NCBI GenBank assembly: GCA_004556705.1
Contig: SFGA01000025.1
Span: forward strand, 1 to 64,000
Direction: 5' to 3'
Origin: Ruminococcus sp.
GTDB lineage: Bacteria; Bacillota; Clostridia; Oscillospirales; Acutalibacteraceae
Length of the DNA: 64,000 nt
Each line of letters begins with the position of its first letter. Within the stretch, counting starts at the first letter, position 1. A program made the position numbers and the translations under genes. Below are positions 62,058-64,000 of the stretch, piece after piece. The notes beneath the pieces are model-generated. The model was not told where the DNA came from. It searched no databases and saw nothing but the letters and a program-made list of their open reading frames with translations.

Positions 62058-63281
62058 ATGTACGGACTTTTAGGCGAAAAATTAGGGCACAGCTTCTCCC
62101 CCGAAATTCACTCGATGCTCGGAAATTATGAGTACAGGCTTTTCGAGGTAGAGAAAAATGAACTTGAAAATTTTATAAAACACGGCGAGTGGGACGGTAT
62201 AAATGTTACCATCCCGTATAAAAAAACGGTTATGTCCTACCTTGACGAGATTTCCGAAAACGCACAAAAAATCGGAAGCGTAAACACAGTCGTTCGCAGA
62301 AGCGACGGCACGCTTTTCGGCGACAACACCGACTACTACGGCTTTTTATATACGGTCAAGCGCAGCGGAATAAATTTCGACGGCAAAAAGGTTTTGGTGC
62401 TCGGCACGGGCGGTGCTTCGCTTGCGATAAAGACGGTTATTTCAGACCTCAACGCAGGGGAAATTATCAGCATTTCACGAAGCGGTGAAAACAACTATCA
62501 AAACATTAAAAATCACGCCGACGCAGATATAATCGTCAACACAACACCCGTCGGAATGTACCCGAAAAACCTTGTTTCACCTGTAAAGGCTTCTGACTTT
62601 ACACGTCTTTCGGCAGTATTTGATATAATTTACAATCCTCAAAAAACGCAGCTTGTTTTAGATGCCGAAAAGCTTGATATACCGGCATTTTCAGGACTTT
62701 CAATGCTTATTGCTCAGGCTAAGAGAGCAAGTGAAATCTTCTTTGATAAAGAGATTGACGACAGCGTTACGGAGAAAATTCTTAAAAAGGTCTCAACCGA
62801 TATGAAAAGCATTGTTTTAATCGGTATGCCGGGCTCGGGCAAGTCCTCAATAGGCACTTTTTTGGCAGAAAAAACAGGCAGAGAATTTTTAGACACAGAC
62901 GAAGAAGCAGAAAAAATCGCAGGCTCATCCCCTGCCGAAATCATAAAAGCTCAAGGCGAAAAAAGCTTTAGAAAAATAGAAAACGAAGCCGTGAAAAGCA
63001 TTTGCAAATTAAGCGGTAAAATTATCGCAACAGGCGGCGGAGTTGTCACAAACGAGGATAATTTTGACGCTATACGGCAAAACTCAACCGTGTTTTTTAT
63101 TAACCGTGATATTTCCGTTTTGCCGACGGATAACCGTCCGCTTTCGCAGAAAAATTCGCTTGACGATATGTTTAAAATCCGTTTGCCGCTTTACAGAAAG
63201 TTCTGCGATTTTGAAATCGACGGCAACGGCACAATAGAGGAAGTCGCACAGAGAATACTCGAAAGGATTGACAGCAAATGA
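62058..63281 (+). CDS. aroE-aroK: Fused shikimate dehydrogenase-shikimate kinase (AroE-AroK)
   Basis: A 407-residue bifunctional enzyme of aromatic amino-acid synthesis. Residues about 1-250 are AroE: the catalytic Lys in NVTIPYKK, GDNTDYYGF and the NADP-binding VLVLGTGGASLA. Residues about 250-407 are AroK: the P-loop IGMPGSGKSSIG, FLDTDEEAEK, FRKIENEAV and IATGGGVV. The fusion would carry out two consecutive steps, 3-dehydroshikimate to shikimate to shikimate-3-phosphate. It overlaps aroQ, the enzyme of the previous step, by 4 nt. AAAAGGA precedes the ATG. Confidence 0.95.
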   Translation: MYGLLGEKLGHSFSPEIHSMLGNYEYRLFEVEKNELENFIKHGEWDGINVTIPYKKTVMSYLDEISENAQKIGSVNTVVRRSDGTLFGDNTDYYGFLYTVKRSGINFDGKKVLVLGTGGASLAIKTVISDLNAGEIISISRSGENNYQNIKNHADADIIVNTTPVGMYPKNLVSPVKASDFTRLSAVFDIIYNPQKTQLVLDAEKLDIPAFSGLSMLIAQAKRASEIFFDKEIDDSVTEKILKKVSTDMKSIVLIGMPGSGKSSIGTFLAEKTGREFLDTDEEAEKIAGSSPAEIIKAQGEKSFRKIENEAVKSICKLSGKIIATGGGVVTNEDNFDAIRQNSTVFFINRDISVLPTDNRPLSQKNSLDDMFKIRLPLYRKFCDFEIDGNGTIEEVAQRILERIDSK

Positions 63282-63712
63282 GAAAAATTCTTATAATCAA
63301 CGGTCCGAATATAAATATGCTCGGCATCAGAGAGCCGAAAATTTACGGAAAACAAAACTATCAAACGCTCATAAGCAGCATAAACGCTTGGGCAAATGAG
63401 CTCGGCTGTGAGGTCGAGTGCTTCCAGTCAAACCACGAGGGCGACATAGTTGACCGTATCCAAAAGGCGTATTCCGACGGCACTTACGGCATTGTGATAA
63501 ATCCTGCCGCATACACGCACACAAGCGTTGCAATACTTGACGCTCTTAAAGCTGTGGGTCTGCCTGCGGTGGAGATACATATCTCAGATATTAACGAGCG
63601 TGAAGCATTCCGCCATATTTCGTATGCAGGGCTTGCCTGTGAGGAGCACTATATCGGCCTCGGCTTCGAGGGATATAAAAAAGGTATGGAATACCTTGTG
63701 AATAGAGATTAA
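63278..63712 (+). CDS. aroQ: Type II 3-dehydroquinate dehydratase AroQ
   Basis: A 144-residue enzyme converting 3-dehydroquinate to 3-dehydroshikimate. The type II motifs are visible: INGPNINMLGIREPKIYG (catalytic Tyr region), FQSNHEGDIVDRIQ, VINPAAYTHTSVAILDAL and VEIHISDINEREAFRHIS. Its ATGA start overlaps the aroE-aroK stop. Together the two genes cover three successive pathway steps. Confidence 0.96.
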   Translation: MRKILIINGPNINMLGIREPKIYGKQNYQTLISSINAWANELGCEVECFQSNHEGDIVDRIQKAYSDGTYGIVINPAAYTHTSVAILDALKAVGLPAVEIHISDINEREAFRHISYAGLACEEHYIGLGFEGYKKGMEYLVNRD

Positions 63713-63940
63713 AAAATTGTAACACCTTTTAGGAACAGCCCTTGCGGCTGTCTGACATAGGCTCCCTCTGACGAGGGGCCTATGTTTCATCAAATTTGAA
63801 AATTTATGCGACCGTAGGGACAGAGCTTGCCCCTGTCCGCAAACCGCAAAAGTTGGTAGCGACAGTGAGCCGTCGTGAGGGCGTTTACAACCGAACAGGC
63901 GAGCCGAGCGTGATTTTTGCGGAAAAGGAGGAGTTGCATA
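63713..63940. other. Repeat-containing intergenic region near the window edge
   Basis: About 230 nt. It has a CAGCC-CTTGC-GGCTG hairpin, the ACATAGGC..CCCTC-TGAC-GAGGG..GCCTATGT hairpin related to the left-arm repeat, and the string GGGACAGAGCTTGCCCCTGTCC, another inverted repeat. Such intergenic repeat clusters are common in gut Clostridia. I see no gene in it. Confidence 0.5.
63755..63785. repeat. Second copy of the CCCTCTGACGAGGG hairpin
   Basis: The core GGCTCCCTC-TGAC-GAGGG is identical to the left outer hairpin of the repeat at 3696-3832. The rest of that element is missing here, so this is a solo end or a shorter relative. Confidence 0.65.
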
Positions 63941-64000
63941 GTGAGTGAGAGACAGCCAAAGGCTGTTGCGAACGATACGAAGCAAACGACGACTTTTAAT
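63941..64000 (+). CDS. Start of an unidentified gene cut by the window edge
   Basis: A GTG at 63941 with AAAGGAGGAG at good spacing begins VSERQPKAVANDTKQTTTFN and runs off the window without a stop. Twenty codons are too few to name it. The strong ribosome site is the main reason to believe it. Confidence 0.4.
   Translation, partial: MSERQPKAVANDTKQTTTFN

Overview
The window looks like a low-to-mid GC Firmicutes chromosome of the gut Clostridia type (Oscillospiraceae/Ruminococcus-like). The signs are AGGAGG ribosome-binding sites, a T-box ahead of thrS, a CIRCE-controlled hrcA-grpE-dnaK-dnaJ operon, clostridial conjugation genes and a repeat (CCCTCTGACGAGGG) typical of these genomes. The species assignment is inference.

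Chromosomal left arm (1-17,360). An amino-acid ABC transporter operon comes first; its solute-binding lipoprotein appears circularly permuted. Then come GtrA-like and HD-domain genes, a DUF559 nuclease-like gene next to a MITE-like repeat, a radical SAM protein, a G5/3D cell-wall protein, an RluA pseudouridine synthase and a YifB/ComM ATPase. A four-gene operon (MBOAT acyltransferase, SGNH esterase, ECF sigma factor, RsiV-like anti-sigma factor) resembles a lysozyme-responsive cell-wall O-acetylation system. A metallophosphoesterase and thrS with a T-box leader complete the arm.

Integrated conjugative element (about 17,382-57,133). A block of about 39.75 kb, with every gene on the plus strand, separates divergent thrS and hrcA. 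Its ends carry 24-nt near-perfect inverted repeats, and a 15-nt direct repeat lies just outside each end. From left to right it holds an IS30-family transposase, ParA/ParB, small genes of unknown function, a Rep-like protein with internal 33-nt repeats, and a surface cargo (thioester/Cna-B adhesin, paired beta-domain proteins, BspA-like LRR protein). It continues with a very large methylase/SNF2 helicase (frameshifted here, with a tnpV gene overprinted in another frame), an HTH-HipA-like fusion behind a palindromic operator, and a primase-like protein. A candidate oriT, MobC and relaxase, PcfB, VirD4, VirB2/3/4/6-like proteins, an M23 peptidase and a Fic protein follow. No tyrosine or serine integrase is visible. 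The right end holds a roughly 290-nt highly structured RNA that resembles HEARO/omega RNA but has no IscB gene beside it.

Chromosomal right arm (57,150-64,000). The CIRCE-regulated heat-shock operon is followed by a fused aroE-aroK gene overlapping aroQ, then a second copy of the left-arm repeat motif and the start of an unidentified gene cut by the window edge.

The observations I rate highest are the element borders together with the IS30-only recombination module, the orphan structured RNA at the right end, tnpV overprinted in the helicase gene, the permuted binding protein and the sigma/anti-sigma/O-acetylation operon.
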